Source of the DNA: Taenia hydatigena
Taxonomy: Eukaryota > Platyhelminthes > Cestoda > Cyclophyllidea > Taeniidae
Assembly: GCA_036345935.2 (NCBI GenBank)
Contig: JADWOT020001402.1
Span: forward strand, 62,001-126,000
Length of the DNA: 64,000 bases
Reading direction: 5' to 3'
The notes beneath the pieces are model-generated. The model searched no databases. It was given only the letters and a program-made list of their open reading frames with translations, and was not told where the DNA came from. Positions 23,870 through 37,200 of the stretch are shown piece after piece (position 1 is the stretch's first letter; every line of letters begins with the position of its first letter). A program made the translations under genes and the position numbers.

Positions 23870-25990
23870 TAGTAGACCTTCTTCTTTCCTTCCGTCTCCC
23901 TCACGTCACTGTGAAGCACAAAGACAAACATCGCCATCTCGCAGCACCTGTCACCGACCCAGTCAGAAGAGGTTAATCACACAAATAACCACCACACACT
24001 TGCATACGCATTCCACCACCTTCTACCATTCATCTTGCTTCCCACGTTATCGTCGTTTCCACCATCCAGTTCCTCCTTACTGCCTTAGTCCCGCTTCGTT
24101 ATCTACTCACCTACGTTCCACTTCTCAAACCTCACTTCCACCGCCTCCATTCCAATCTCTCTGTGACTTTCCAACCTTCCATTGCATAGTTTAAAAGACG
24201 CCAAAGGGCCAACGCAGGTAGGAATTCTAGAAATTAGGAGCAATTTATGTCACCACCCTCTTCTTCTCTCCTGCTCTATCTTAAACTCCTTTTATCCTTA
24301 AGGGTGAAACGCCGATCTCTCCAATCAACTCCTACCCCGCACCACGCTTACTTTGCATATCACTTCCATGCTCTTACATTTGCTCAATAAGTATCACCAG
24401 TGTGATACATGTTGAGGTAATAATAATGACTTGTTCAATGTGTATTCTACAGCAGGAGCACTCCAGCACGGTATGCAGGACCAGAATTGACTAGGTTGTA
24501 CTTGGACAGAAGAGAGCAGACTAGACACCTCAACTGGATTATGACAGGCTTGAGTAAAGTAGAAAAGGAGAGGACAGTAAGGCTACCACATCTGCCGTGT
24601 ATTCCATACCCTGAGAGGCGTCTTATACGTTATCGTTGAAGTCAAACCTAACAGCACTCTAATTTGACCCGCCTAATCCATCCGATACAACTCCATGCCG
24701 TGTAACTTGAGGTCTTTCCTTTCTCTCCTTCTTCCTCGCAGACACTAAGGATCGAAGTACTCAGACTATAAGTAGGCCTGGCGAAGTCTCTGGAGTGGAG
24801 GAATCGCAGCTCTCCTTCCTACGTCTCTTTACCCATGCCCCACTGCAACGCGCCTTCAGTGAGTGCTTCCTTTGTCTCCCACTACGACGTTCTATATGCT
24901 TCCAAGTATTGCTACTTGCATTGTGGCCCACTGTTTGTGCTCTATGCATTCAATTCAATCGGGACAAGGAGTAAATTTTCCCTGCACTTCACTTCCTTGT
25001 TTTTATTTTTCCAATTTGGTGGCACAAGATTATTTCACCCCTCTGCCTCCCTTACGCTGCACTTGCCTTCCCTTCTCCAAACCCAGCCTCAATTTACCTG
25101 AGCCTCCTCCTCTGACCTCATTGTCTGCCAGCGCTCTCTACTTTTCTCACTCTATATTGTGGCATGATTCAATGCTGCCAAGATTCATGGCCAACATCAG
25201 ACTAGCATGGACTATACTGCATTTGGCTCAATCACGCTTTATCTATAACAACATCTCATTTTGGCATAGCCTAGCCTGCATTGCCATTCATTCCCCATTT
25301 CTATCTTCCTTTCTGCCGCTTAAGTTGATCCTACACCAATTTGCCCCAATTCCGTGTTATACTCCTACTCCTCCTCCGCTTAGCCCCTCGTGAGCAAAGG
25401 TGAGCACGTTGCTCCTACCTTTACTTCGTAATTTGTAGACTTGTCCAACTTTCACCTCATTATCCCATTGTCCAATTCTTTTTTTCTCTCTTTAGAGGTT
25501 TCCTCTACCTGACTCTCCATGCTAGCGGGTAAAAATGTGAGCTTCCTGCCTCCGACAGACCACCTGCTCCTATTCCACCATGTATCTGTGCCTGACTGCC
25601 TGCCTGCCTGCCTGTTTGTATGTCCCAGCTTGTGTGTGCCATCACCTACCCTTGTTCTCGTCCTTTAAGAAAGTAGCCTCCATCAGTGTTTCACCAAAAC
25701 AGGTAGGAACGCCTGTGTGCGTGCGTGTGTCCAAATGTATGTGGATGCGAAGACATTTATTTCACCCTCTCTTTCTAACTTGCCATTCTATTCTACCAGG
25801 TCAAAAGTTCTATCCTGGGTGAAGTAAGGTCTCCTTAGGTTCTTCTTTGTATGGCTAGTTGGATGCTTTATTAACTTCAGCTTCACTTTCCAACAGCATC
25901 TTATCACCCACTTACCCACACACCCGCAAACTCTATTACATTTAATCGCCTTTTCTTCCTGTGGTTCCTCTACTTCCTCACTTATTTCAG
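23870..25990 (+). other. Pyrimidine-rich belt
   Basis: The plus strand is conspicuously C+T-rich for about 2 kb, with long CCTCC/TTCCTTCC-type runs. Open frames here, including a 176-codon frame at 24863-25393, are explained by the paucity of purine-rich stop codons. Many pseudo-acceptor sites exist but no convincing exon. Confidence 0.7.
25596..25614 (+). repeat. (CTGC)n microsatellite
   Basis: Four to five perfect CTGC units inside the pyrimidine-rich belt. Confidence 0.9.
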
Positions 25991-25999
25991 ATTAAAATG

Positions 26000-28900
26000 A
26001 GCGGACCTGCATTGAATTGGCAGAAGAATTCTTACAAGGTTGAAAAGATTCATCGCCCGCATCTTCAACAAAACATGCTGTCACAATGCACAAGTTATGA
26101 ATTTCACGGCGGAGTAATTGACACCGACTCTTCAAATTGGAGAAGCAACACAGCTCAGCCATCACGAACCTCGGTGGCATTTCAAAGGACACAATAATCA
26201 GCTAGTACGTCCCGATTGTCTCTAACCGAATAAAGATCAATGCGAAACGGATTTAAAAGGAGAGACGCGTCAGTGCTGCGATAACACGAGCTGCTGCCCT
26301 GCTACAAGTGGTGCTCACATGCAAAAATACTTACATTCCGTCACAACCTGTACAGAGAGCTCCTCATAACAAAGGCAGGAGGTGACTAGCTCAGCAGTTC
26401 TGCCTTTTGACATTAAAAATGTCAAGCAGATTTTATGAGGACAGTGATGCCACGATGACAAACATGGATATGGACTAACATCGCACATGAATATAATGTT
26501 TTCCTAAGGGCAGTTGATAAGTCTTCTGGCCATCTTCGCTGCGGAGTACTAACTTAGGCTCGACTATGCGGAAAATCAGTTCCTATGAAGGCGTGTCAAC
26601 TCAACCTACCAACTTAGTTGTGATGGTTACTAGTTCCCGATTAATAATTAGTAGTTGGCAATCACCTAATTCGAACGGAAACATTACTAGAATCCAACAG
26701 AGTTGCATAAAGTGAGATAAAAAAATCACAACAGAGACCACGGTGGTGACGCTTCGCAGACAAACAATAGGCCACGAAGGTGTAAAAGGGACACCACGGC
26801 CCTACGTGTTCAAGGCTAGCTCGTGTTCAATGCAAGCAACATCCATCGACAAAGATCACCAAATGACCGACTCATATAGCACGTTACAGAAAATCGATGA
26901 ACTCTCTAAGCATGACTTTACCCAAGCCCTTTTCAACGGCATTGCCACAACTTATATGTTCCATTGTTTTTCATCACAAACTTGTTTGCATATAATAAAT
27001 GCAATTATCCATCAAGAATGCCACTGCGTACTACACTGCTCTAAGTCCACTTAATATGCTTATAGCACTTAATATCAGCTAATAATGGATAATTAATAAG
27101 GAAGTCATGTTTAAGAGGGGACATTAGGCCCCTCTGCATTAATCGAAGAAGTAACACTGTAAGCGTTCGCCTTCACTGCAGTTCTTAGTCTCGTGCATGG
27201 AGTGCTAAATGAATCACACCATATTGAATTGGGCAGTAAGCTTCACGATGAAAGAGTGCAAAAGCTGTTGGCGTACCAACGACTTTACAGCAAAGAAGAG
27301 GCAGTTATTAGATTCTTTACATTGAAAATTGGCGTGTAATAGCCATTTTTTTTCGGAAGCGAAGAAATTATGTCTATTTGCGGAATCATTCTAACTCACC
27401 ATCTGCTGTTGGAAGCATGCAAATTACCTAGAGATATATTATATCGCCGCATTAAAGGCCTAAATAACATTACGGATTAAAAACAACGCATTAACTTATT
27501 ATTCTAGCATTTGTGGGTCTAAGTTATTTTGCATCTCTCCCTATCTATGCTTAGACCTTTCAGTTTCAGTTCAGCGACGCGCTAGAGACAAAAATGTGGC
27601 GCAGAGATTCACCATAAACAATCGCTGCATTATCCGCTTACGGTCTCCTCGAAACTGTTTTGTGGTTTTCTCAATAGTCATTACAAAACCATGGATATTA
27701 CCTCTGATCCATCTAAAATAGTTTGGCTGTTCTCAAGTGGCAAACCTACCTATTCGATATGCATGGTGACTACTTTCGTGCACTTCTTTATTTTGTGCTT
27801 TCATAATGGTTCGCAATTTGTTCCTAAAAACTAATGCAGCTTTGAGGAAATCGGTAATGACAAACAAGGAATGCATTGCAGTGCCCTGATTTTGATTTGG
27901 AAAAGCGAAGATAAAATAATGTACCCTAAAGTTGCACCTCTGCATCATTACAAAATCTTGATTTTGTGGCCACGTATGCGGCTCGCAATACAAGCCTGAC
28001 CCTTAGCGTCGTCAAAGAAAATCTGTGCCAGTAACGTATGCCATTGAGTTGATTGCCCTTACTCTAAAGAGTCACTACGAAATTTCTCAAGGCACCCAAA
28101 TTCAACTAGAACTGATGATGTGGTATTACGCTCAATTTAGAATGAGTGTGACTTTCCTATCCAGAATGCCATTTAACCGAACACGCTCTTCTTAAATGCG
28201 GTTCATCTTGCGTCCTAATCAGAACTATATATTTGCTCCACCAATTAAACTTATGTGCGCCACTATATTAGCAACAACGAGAGAGGTCTTAGAGCCAGAG
28301 TAATGACAATTCGCTTAAGATTCTCCGCGGGGATTATCTATATATGGAAGACTGTAGCTAGAGACTCATCTTGATATGGCATGACAAGCATCGAGTGCTG
28401 ACACAGATGTGCTAGATATAGGTCCAAATTGAGCAGCTGTGCTTCTATTGAACAAGGTGCTGTTACACGACATTGTGCAGCGTTTGCGGCTCGAATGGTT
28501 ATTGGTTCGTGACATTTTGGGGTTAAACAAGACCATACGTTCATCACCATAGAGAATTTTGTAATCGAGTTGCATGACATACACGACTGAGTCTGTACGT
28601 GTTACCTCAGCAATGGTAGATCTAAGAAACAATAGTCACCTTTGCCCGTAAGCAGCCTTATTATATCGCAAGCTGTTCATTTACGTTCAGGTCTAGTTGG
28701 TTTTTTGTAAGTACTTCCCTCTGTTCGTGCCAATTCGAAAAAACACAGATTGTCTTCTGTGGGATAATCTAGACAAGCGACAGACGAAGTCTAGAGCCAA
28801 CTGAACTTTGCATCTCCTGCTGCTTTTGGCAAATGATGACGAAGCGGAAGGACTATATGGCTGAATTTGCATTCGCTGATGATTCACTGCTATCACTGCA

Positions 28901-31900
28901 TTTAGAGGAAAACAGCGCTCACCTTAAATGTCTCAGAATAGATGCCTGATGGAAATACATCATCAGCTTAAGGCATAAAACTTAGCCCAAAGACTCCTAA
29001 GTAGGCCACAAATTGAAAGCATGCTAGTATTGCCTGCATTCGAATGCGGTATATTTAAACCCATGACTTGGTGGGCTACCGGGACTCACAACTTAAGGGT
29101 GATGCCGTTGCTAACTAATCAGCGACCGAATGCACGTAAGGGAAGTGCGAAATTCATGGATGGACGCATGCTTCAATGAGTCGATTGGGCATAGAATTCA
29201 TCCTATTTAGATATTGTCCTGAAGATTATAAAGACCATTCAAAGCAAGTCTGCCGCATTCATTGAACGTGAGGTTATAAAAAACAATTAGATGATGATAA
29301 GGGCAACTAATCGTGACGCGGAATTAATTGGAAAAACATTGCGGGGATGGGATAGGAGTCTTTTGACAGTACTTTGCATTAAAGCGAGAAAAAACAGCAC
29401 TTGTGATGGGGCGCAAGCAGAACGCTAGTCGGAGTTCGGGAGGTAACGCAGATGTACAACATTGTATAACGCATGCGCATCGCTCTTAAATGAACCTCGA
29501 TAAACTTCCTATGCAAAATTTAGTGCGTTTAATCGTACCATGTGAAGTTGGGTTAAGTAGAAGGGTAAATATCATTGGAAATAGAATAGGTGAGCCTTAA
29601 GAAAGGGATAAGAGTGAAGCTATAAAATGCCTCATGCGATGGCTATATTCCAAAAAACAATATTAATTGACCAACCATAAAAGCAAAACTCTTAGAATGG
29701 GATAACAGAGAAAATTAAAAAGTTGCTCAACCACTACATTGATAGTTTTACATTATTAAGCGAATCGAAACCCCTGGAACTCCATCGATGTCGAAATTAA
29801 GGCTTACAAAGGCTTCACTAAGAACTTATTCGCAGCTTAAAAGACAATCGTCAGCAGCATATTTTGCATCGGTTTTTTGGTATCAAAAAGAAGGGTCATG
29901 AATTCTCGCGGTATGAAAGAATCACAAAAAAGCATTGACAGGAATTATTTACAAACTTCCGCAGCCAGACTTATGTTGGCAAAACTTGATGACTAACGGT
30001 TCACTTGCCTATATTAGCAATGATTTGGCCTTATTAACCTCCATTTTTGGCCCCGCGCTTGCAATCTGGCACATGTGTCAGGCACTGGTGCCGGGAAGCG
30101 AAGGCTATCATTTATAGCTTGCAAAGGTACTATCAAAAAATGTGCGGAAAGCAAATGAGCCCTCTCACAAATAATCTCATCAGCAATTTGGTGGACAAGG
30201 TCCTGCATAGTCTTAGAGACTAAAATGTTTCAATTTTAACCGAGTTACCGCCTTTACCCTCTTCATGGGAAAAAAGAACAAAAGTAGAAGGGAACCATTT
30301 TTTTTTAAATCCGAGGCTGTAATTTTCCGGTTTTTGGAATGTGAACACTTTGAACGGTCTGTAGGCCATCACATGCGAAACAAATCGTGATGGTGTTAAT
30401 GTGGGGCGCATTCAGTGTGCAAACGCTTTGAAGTGGACAAGGGGTAGAGGAAGCGACCAAAACAGGAACTATCTAGTAGTCTTTAAGGCCATGTCCTGTT
30501 TGAACCGTTCGTGCATTCAGTTGGTGCTTATTTGTTGCACCATTCTAACGTTTATCCATCAGTGGTGTTAAGCATTCTTGACGCAGTAGTACAGACCAGT
30601 ATATGAGAGCAGGAGCCGCAAGGCAAGCAATCTGTCATTCTGCTTAGCAGCATGGGGTCTTTTTGAATATAGGGCATCGGTTATTAAATGGTGGACAATG
30701 GTAGACAAATCTAATAAATCACCTTTAAATGGCATAATTAAATGTAGCACATTTAAACTGGACGATGAGCTTACAGAAGCGTGGAATTCAGCTTAACTCA
30801 GTTCGCAAGACACAAAATCAATTCACGTCCTCAACGTTTAAGCGAGCAAGCCCATGATCATGACTGCAAGCTGTAAATGACCCTAGAAGTAGGGAGACAA
30901 ATTTTGAATACCTGTGCTTAGCACTAACTGACTACCAGGCATTTGTCAAAAGAATGAGGTCAAGGCATCGGCGGTAATCAAGGACGCGTCTATCCATCAG
31001 TTGGGGCCAAACACGTCACAGCTGTTTTATTGGTTATCTAACAACCTTTACTGTTATGTAGTAGTTGCGAGTCGTTCCACGTCTGTAGGTGTAAGCGCCT
31101 TCAATTATGATGATCAAACTGGTGCATTCAGAGTGAAACAAAAATGAGTTTGCAACCGACTTACTTAGATAATTGCCTGACAGAAGAACTACCAATGTGT
31201 TAAAGACTATATTGATTTTAACTTCCGTTCCCTTCTCCTTTATATTGCTCCATGTTGCTAATGCCACTGCTCTGGCCACCACTTATTCTAAACACGGAGT
31301 AGCTGAGTCTTATTTTGTCCGTTTTTATTTGAATTCAATAGGCAGTCAATTAAATCCATGTTTGCAGGTCCTTAAGCGCTTCCAATTCTATTAGCAACGT
31401 CTTGATTCATGCGGATCGCACACCGACAAGCTGATTCAAGAGGTACTCCTCAGCTATCATAACCTGTAAATTGTCAAGTAGAGGGCACGGACACAAATAA
31501 AATTATATTAGAATGCTTGTTTCACAAATGATACGTAGTAGCTATATTAATGGCTAATAATCACGCTTCTAAATGGACGCATTAACATCTAAAGCACTAT
31601 TGGGGCGTTCCAATTCATCCTGGCGACTGCCCACTAGTCACCAATTAGGTTGTTACAGCTAACGAATTCAGAAAAATTAGTAATAGCCCGATTTGATGCA
31701 AATGCATGCTTAAGCGTTCGCTTGCACTTGCTGCGCGACAAACGCAAATGCTCAAATTTTGAACTCGTCTAAATAGTTAAAAGGCCGACAATATCAATCA
31801 ACTGCGTGCAGATTGGCAAAAATTGCTTAACTGCTTACAGCAGAGCTACGATTTGTTCCGCCATGAAAAAGTCCAATCAATACAACTGCTCTGATTTGGT

Positions 31901-32340
31901 AGAGCCCGGAGAACTTCAGAGGGAATGAACCATACTTCCTAAAAGAAGCAATACTGGCGGCCCTCAAGGCATTTTCGCGCAGAAAGCCTTATGCATGCAA
32001 ATAATGCTGCTGATGGCCCGTCGTCATTTTTGCAAAAGCACATGCTAGTTGCTATAAATCGGCATAAGCTCCTAATTTTCATGCGCCAATGAAAGCCATA
32101 ATGCGATCACATCCACTCCGGACTGGATTAAACTAGAGATCGGCGTAGTGTGCTCGATACAATTAGCACTTAATGAAACTGAAGTGTGCTTGTTTGAAGC
32201 CGCCCTAAATCTCATGCAATAAGGCGTAGCAGTTGTAGTGCTCCTTAAGCTTACCTATTCACTCATCTGCCTACCTGTCTATCTAACCTGCGCTTAAATT
32301 ATCCGATACCGCAGAATGACAAAATAACGTAAGACTATTA
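26000..32340. other. No supported gene
   Basis: AT-rich sequence with only short open frames. The frame at 26743-27054 (+, 103 codons) has ordinary-looking composition but lacks splice signals or motifs. No repeats or RNA genes were recognised. Confidence 0.45.
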
Positions 32341-32347
32341 GCATTAG

Positions 32348-32353
32348 TTTATT
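32348..32353 (-). terminator. Poly(A) signal AATAAA of the T-box gene
   Basis: TTTATT on the plus strand, about 115 bp beyond the T-box stop codon at 32468-32470. It supports translation ending at that stop. Confidence 0.6.
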
Positions 32354-32467
32354 CACACATGCATTAAACATTCCTTTACTTAATTTGGAAAGCAAAAAGC
32401 ATGCATAGTCCCCCTCATAGGCACACGCGACCAAGTTTGAATGCCTGGAAGTGATAGGCCAAAATAA

Positions 32468-34231
32468 CTATTTTGGGAAGCGCTGACGACTTCTAAATGC
32501 TTTGGCATAGGGATTTCTGCTAATCTTTGCGTCTGAAATGCGTTTATTGCGATAGACAGTTACGGCTATGAATTCTGTCTCTGGAATGATATAGGTACCT
32601 ACATGCTCGAGGCCTTTTGAAAAACCTGTTCGCAATACTTTCGCATTCGATTGACACGCAGATACTTCTTCAGGTGCCATGTGGCGTACTATATGGTAGC
32701 GCGGAACATAGATCTGCATGCTGCGGACAAATATCTAGGCGGAAATGCATCAGGACTCAGAATGAACTTTGCAGCAATCAAATCACCAAGACATAAAATA
32801 AAACTTGCATTAGCAGTGAGATTGATTACCTGATTCTTCATTTTAGCGGTGCAGACATTGTTGGTGATCTTAACTAACTTAAAATCTACGCCACAAGCCA
32901 TCAATCTCGAGCCTTTCTCGCATGGGTTGCGTGACACGTAGATGTGAGAAGCTAAGAGAAACACAAAGAAGTCCATTGGGGTCATACTTCCAAGGAAGGG
33001 GTTTGTGCAGCTATTTACGAAGAAGAGTCTTCTACACTTCAATACGTACATTGATTTGATGGAGGTGGATGACAAAGGGTCCGGCAGGGTATCCATTGGC
33101 CAGACTGAAATTTGTAGATAACCCGGTCTTTTGGCATCAAGTCCATAAAAAATGTGTACTTCTCATCAACCTCCAAGCCCTCAACGTTTACTGTCAGTGT
33201 AGGAAATATCCTTCTGCAACAAATTGTCTGATTATTTTAGATCACTAAGCAAAGGGATGCAAGTTGACAAAAAGAATTTTGAATTTTGAAACCATTTACC
33301 TTCCATTCTTGCTGATAATCATCTCCATACGGTAAGGCCACGTAGCCTGCCACGACGCCTTGTCACGCAATCGCAGAGTAATTGTTGGACGTTGCGATGA
33401 TTTAGGAAACTCAAAATCTGACCCTGCCACGCAAATGGATGAGAACTCCTCCCTTTTACTGTTAAAGTGTGCATGCCACACGTTGGGCACTGCCTGACTG
33501 ATGGCCAATAGGTCCGAGTGCAGGTCCTGCCTCACAGCTGACGGAAGAGTGGATGGACTTGTTCGCACTTCTAATCGGGCTGATGCACTACCCACTGCTG
33601 CTTCAGGTGGTAGTCCTTCGTAGCTGTCTCCATGTCCTGGTTTAATCTTGCTGACTGTTTGTAGGACACTGAGAGAAGGATTGATAGGTTGATATGTGTG
33701 TTGCGGCATTATACCAAAAGGTAGCCAATTACCTGTCTTAGTCGAAGCGCCTTCCTGGTAGTCTAGAGCATTGTCGAAGCAAATTTTCTGCTGTGGTGTT
33801 TGATTTTGCTGCAGTCTATGAGCGGCGTTTGAGCCTTCATAGCAGTACAAATTCTGGTCATAAGCAAAGGAGGTCAGATCTGGCTCGAAATACGTACACT
33901 CATTACAGTCAATTTGGCATTGTCTTGATGACGAGTAAGGTAAACCTTGCTGGATAGGATAGCATATCCTGGAGTCTGCGTTGTTAAAATGTGGCACCGA
34001 CTCATGATGAAAACCTGTGGAATACGGCAGTGCGTCAAAGGCCGTCCCTGAATATCGCACTGGCATCAAAGTGCGTTGTATGTTCTGTGTCTCAGCCAGC
34101 AAGTGCTCATGTGCACCAAGTGAAAAGGCGGGCATAGCCACCGAAGCTAACATTTGAGGAGGAAAGAAGTGATTGTCATTTTCCTGCTCTTTGCCGTTTA
34201 TATGTGGCAGCCATCTGGGGCATTCATTCAT
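32468..34231 (-). CDS. T-box transcription factor, four exons
   Basis: Exons on the minus strand are 34231-33300, 33213-33050, 32951-32830 and 32734-32468. The introns of 86, 98 and 95 bp are all GT-AG, and the phases agree throughout, giving 1485 nt (494 residues plus TAG). The T-box spans about residues 283-488: MEMIISKNGRR then IFPTLTVNVEGL, EKYTFFMDLMPKDR, YKFQSGQWIP, VDFKLVKITNN, YVPRYHIV and PETEFIAVTVYRNKRIS, ending AKAFR. The family binds T-site DNA as developmental regulators in the nucleus. Unusual points are the T-box at the very C-terminus with only about 6 residues after it, a divergent WIP-to-YV segment lacking the usual HP(D/E)SP motif, and a 280-residue low-complexity N-terminus. 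The start is the first ATG after an in-frame TAA 12 bp upstream. The subfamily cannot be assigned. Confidence 0.9.
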
Positions 34232-34239
34232 TGGGATAT

Positions 34240-37200
34240 TTTACTGGAAATCTAAAAGCAAAATGGATGCGTTGAACAACAGCGGAGTAACCTAATTAAC
34301 GGCAGGTGTTTATAGGCGCATACTGATGCAACCGCTTTTAATGAACGTGCAGAACTACGATTCATGCGCTCCGTATGCATTCCATATAGGGGCCAATAAC
34401 ACTCATCAGTGTCAGAACAGAGAACACGATAAACGTCCCACCTACTTACCCACCCGCCTGCTTGCCTCGTAATCAGCACGGCTTAATACACGTGCTAAAT
34501 AGTGAAACATCGCTACCAGATGACACATAAAATAGATTTAATTAACCAATTGGCTAACGCATGAGCTGGGGATTCATCAGCCACCAATGGAAGCGCTTTC
34601 GTTTGTTCCAAGATCCATAAGTCTTGGGTGCAGTTGTGTTAATAATTTGGTGACTTCTACATTAGCATACTCTGCATTGTTTGGGACAAAAACGTCTTAT
34701 TTAAAGTAGAGTTATGTGCTTTGGCTACGACTGGCAAGAATAAGTTAATGGCAATGCCTCTAAAACCGATTTTAACCTAAGCACGGTTTTCTAATGCTCT
34801 TCTGCAGCACGGATTGACAGTAAATGCATGAGCAAATGTAGACGAACTAAAATGATGCATTAATTCGTTGTTAGCACCTTGATGGAATTTGAAGTAAGTA
34901 TAGCTCGTAACAAAAATTTTAATGAAAGCACAGCATAGCTCTGGAATCATGTTCAGGATAAAATGAACTTAGCTAAAGGACATCATTGAGACAGATGAGC
35001 AATGGAGTATGAACGAGCAAAGGAACTTTTTAGAACAAAAATGCTTTTGATTGCACTTGGCAAACAAACGTTGAAAAATTTTCGCGACTTCCTTAGGTGG
35101 ACAATTAACTAAATGCACAAGCAGTCGGGTCTAAAATAATAAAACGCTGTCAAAATATTTAATTTTAGTGTGCAGTCCGAAATTCTTCGTAGAAGTTGCT
35201 ACAAAGCAGCAATAGTTCCAAAGAGTAAGAAAGCACTACAGGCATTTAAACACGTTTTGGCCTAAGGCACTGTCACGTTCAAGGGGAGTAGACGGGCTTA
35301 GGTGGTGGTGGCATACCTTTATGGTCTCTGAACTGAGTCATGTCATTCAACGCCTGCAAACGTGACTCCTACTTGGCTGGAAGGGTGAATAGCAAAAGCC
35401 ATCCTCATTCAAGTTAAAATACGAACTAGATGTTTATAGAAGCAAATGGTGTTTTTAAAACCGCTTTAGTACAATCACTGCGATACCGCCTTTACATTTT
35501 TGCCAGACCCAAGATCGCAACCAGAGTGCATAGCGATAAGAAAAGCCTAAAGCGAATGGATTCGTCAAAGAAGCCTGCTTTAGACTAAATGCAGGGCAAA
35601 GTTATTAAACACAAGCACACGCTTGTTTTCCGGATGATGACGAAGCATCTGGGTCACAGTAATTTGGGCAGTCATTCGTTAGCAATAGCGGCTGAAAGGG
35701 GCTGTTAAAACTCAAAGCATTTTAAAAATAGGCATGAAACTAACACTCGCAGCAGTTAAACGCGAGAGAACCTTCATTTCAGCCATGTAGTTGCATTCGT
35801 GAGGTATAGGATATCAAGGCAAACGACCGCTTAGATACGTGAGCATAAGTTGTACTGGCAATCCTTCTCTCAAATGCCCTAATTTGCTAGCAAGTGAGGC
35901 AGCAGGTGCTCACACAGTTTAACTTACCCTTGAACTTGTTGTACCGGACTCACAAACGGCGTCCCATGGTGGGGAAAGTCTGGATCTTATTACACCACTT
36001 CTCAAGAACCGTTCAAATTGTAATCTTGGATAATAAAAATCTTGCCTTCAAGCCAATGTTTAAAAATTGGTCCAATCCGACTGAGTAGTTGCTTATAATC
36101 ATTGCCTGTATGGCGTAAGTCATGATTTATGCAGTCTGTGTGATGCGAATTATTACGCCACATCATATGTTAAAATCCGCCATATCACAGCTTGCTAGTA
36201 AAAATCTCACACTGCACTGTGTTTAACAAATAGGTATGCGTGAACTTCTCACTTCTCCTTTAGGTATCACAATCATACGTGGACTGATTAGTAAGTCACT
36301 GGTGGCTGCGTCCCTACCAAATCCAGCTTTAGTTTGCTTCGTGCTTAAATCGTTGATTTCGTGCGGTGTTTGCAATCGTCTTGGCTGTTTTTAAAGGACT
36401 TTAGTTTAATCGCCATGGTATATTTTACCACATGCAGATTGCCCACAATAAAAAGATGGGTGTCAACCCTCGAGGTCTATGTGGTGGTTTGTGAAACTCC
36501 GTATTCTCCTGCAAGTACCATGCTGCTAATGGTACAACGATCTCTGACATTGGCTGACAACAGCGTATAGTACACTTGCCAGAAATTTATGCTATTCTTT
36601 CTCACAGTGCTTCTCTGGGCGTTCTATACCAAGTGCTTCTGGTTGGCCCAAAGCCGCTTAAAGTGGTTTTGAATGCGAAGCAGATTAGTGAAGCTGTGCA
36701 TGTGTACTTTAACGCCCGACGTCGAGATTTCAAAACACTTACATTGATTTGAACAAAATTCTGCACTTGTTACTGTTTTGAAGTTAACTTCCACTGAGTC
36801 TGCAAGCTGCTAAGGGCATAAGCGCAACCTTTGCGACCACTTTAGTTATTAATGAAGTTGTACTTTTAGTAACTACACTTGGGAGAGGAAACTGGCGTGT
36901 GGTCGCCATTCATATCATGCAGTGCACTGTGCTTTAGAAAGTCACTTCATCGAAAAAGCCGATTAGTTTCTTAAAAAAAAGTTTATTAATAAATCATGGC
37001 CGAACAAATTATGGAATGCAGCATGTTATGCCCTTTATTAGCCATTAATAGGTAGTTCGAGCAGAATCAAATCATCCGAGTCATGCCGTGCAGCAATGGG
37101 ATGCTCTTTGGCCTAATCAGAACAATCCATGTTGTCGTACTCTGTGTTAATAGAAGTGTAGGTAAGTTTAATTTCCTTCAACATGCCTTATCAATATTTG

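Noticed and set aside
24863..25393. 176-codon plus-strand ORF
   Set aside because: It lies wholly within the pyrimidine-rich belt, where stop codons are rare; composition is explained by base skew and no motif is present.
32689..33096. 135-codon minus-strand ORF as a separate gene
   Set aside because: It is T-box exon 3 plus flanking intron sequence. The in-phase splice model accounts for the coding part.
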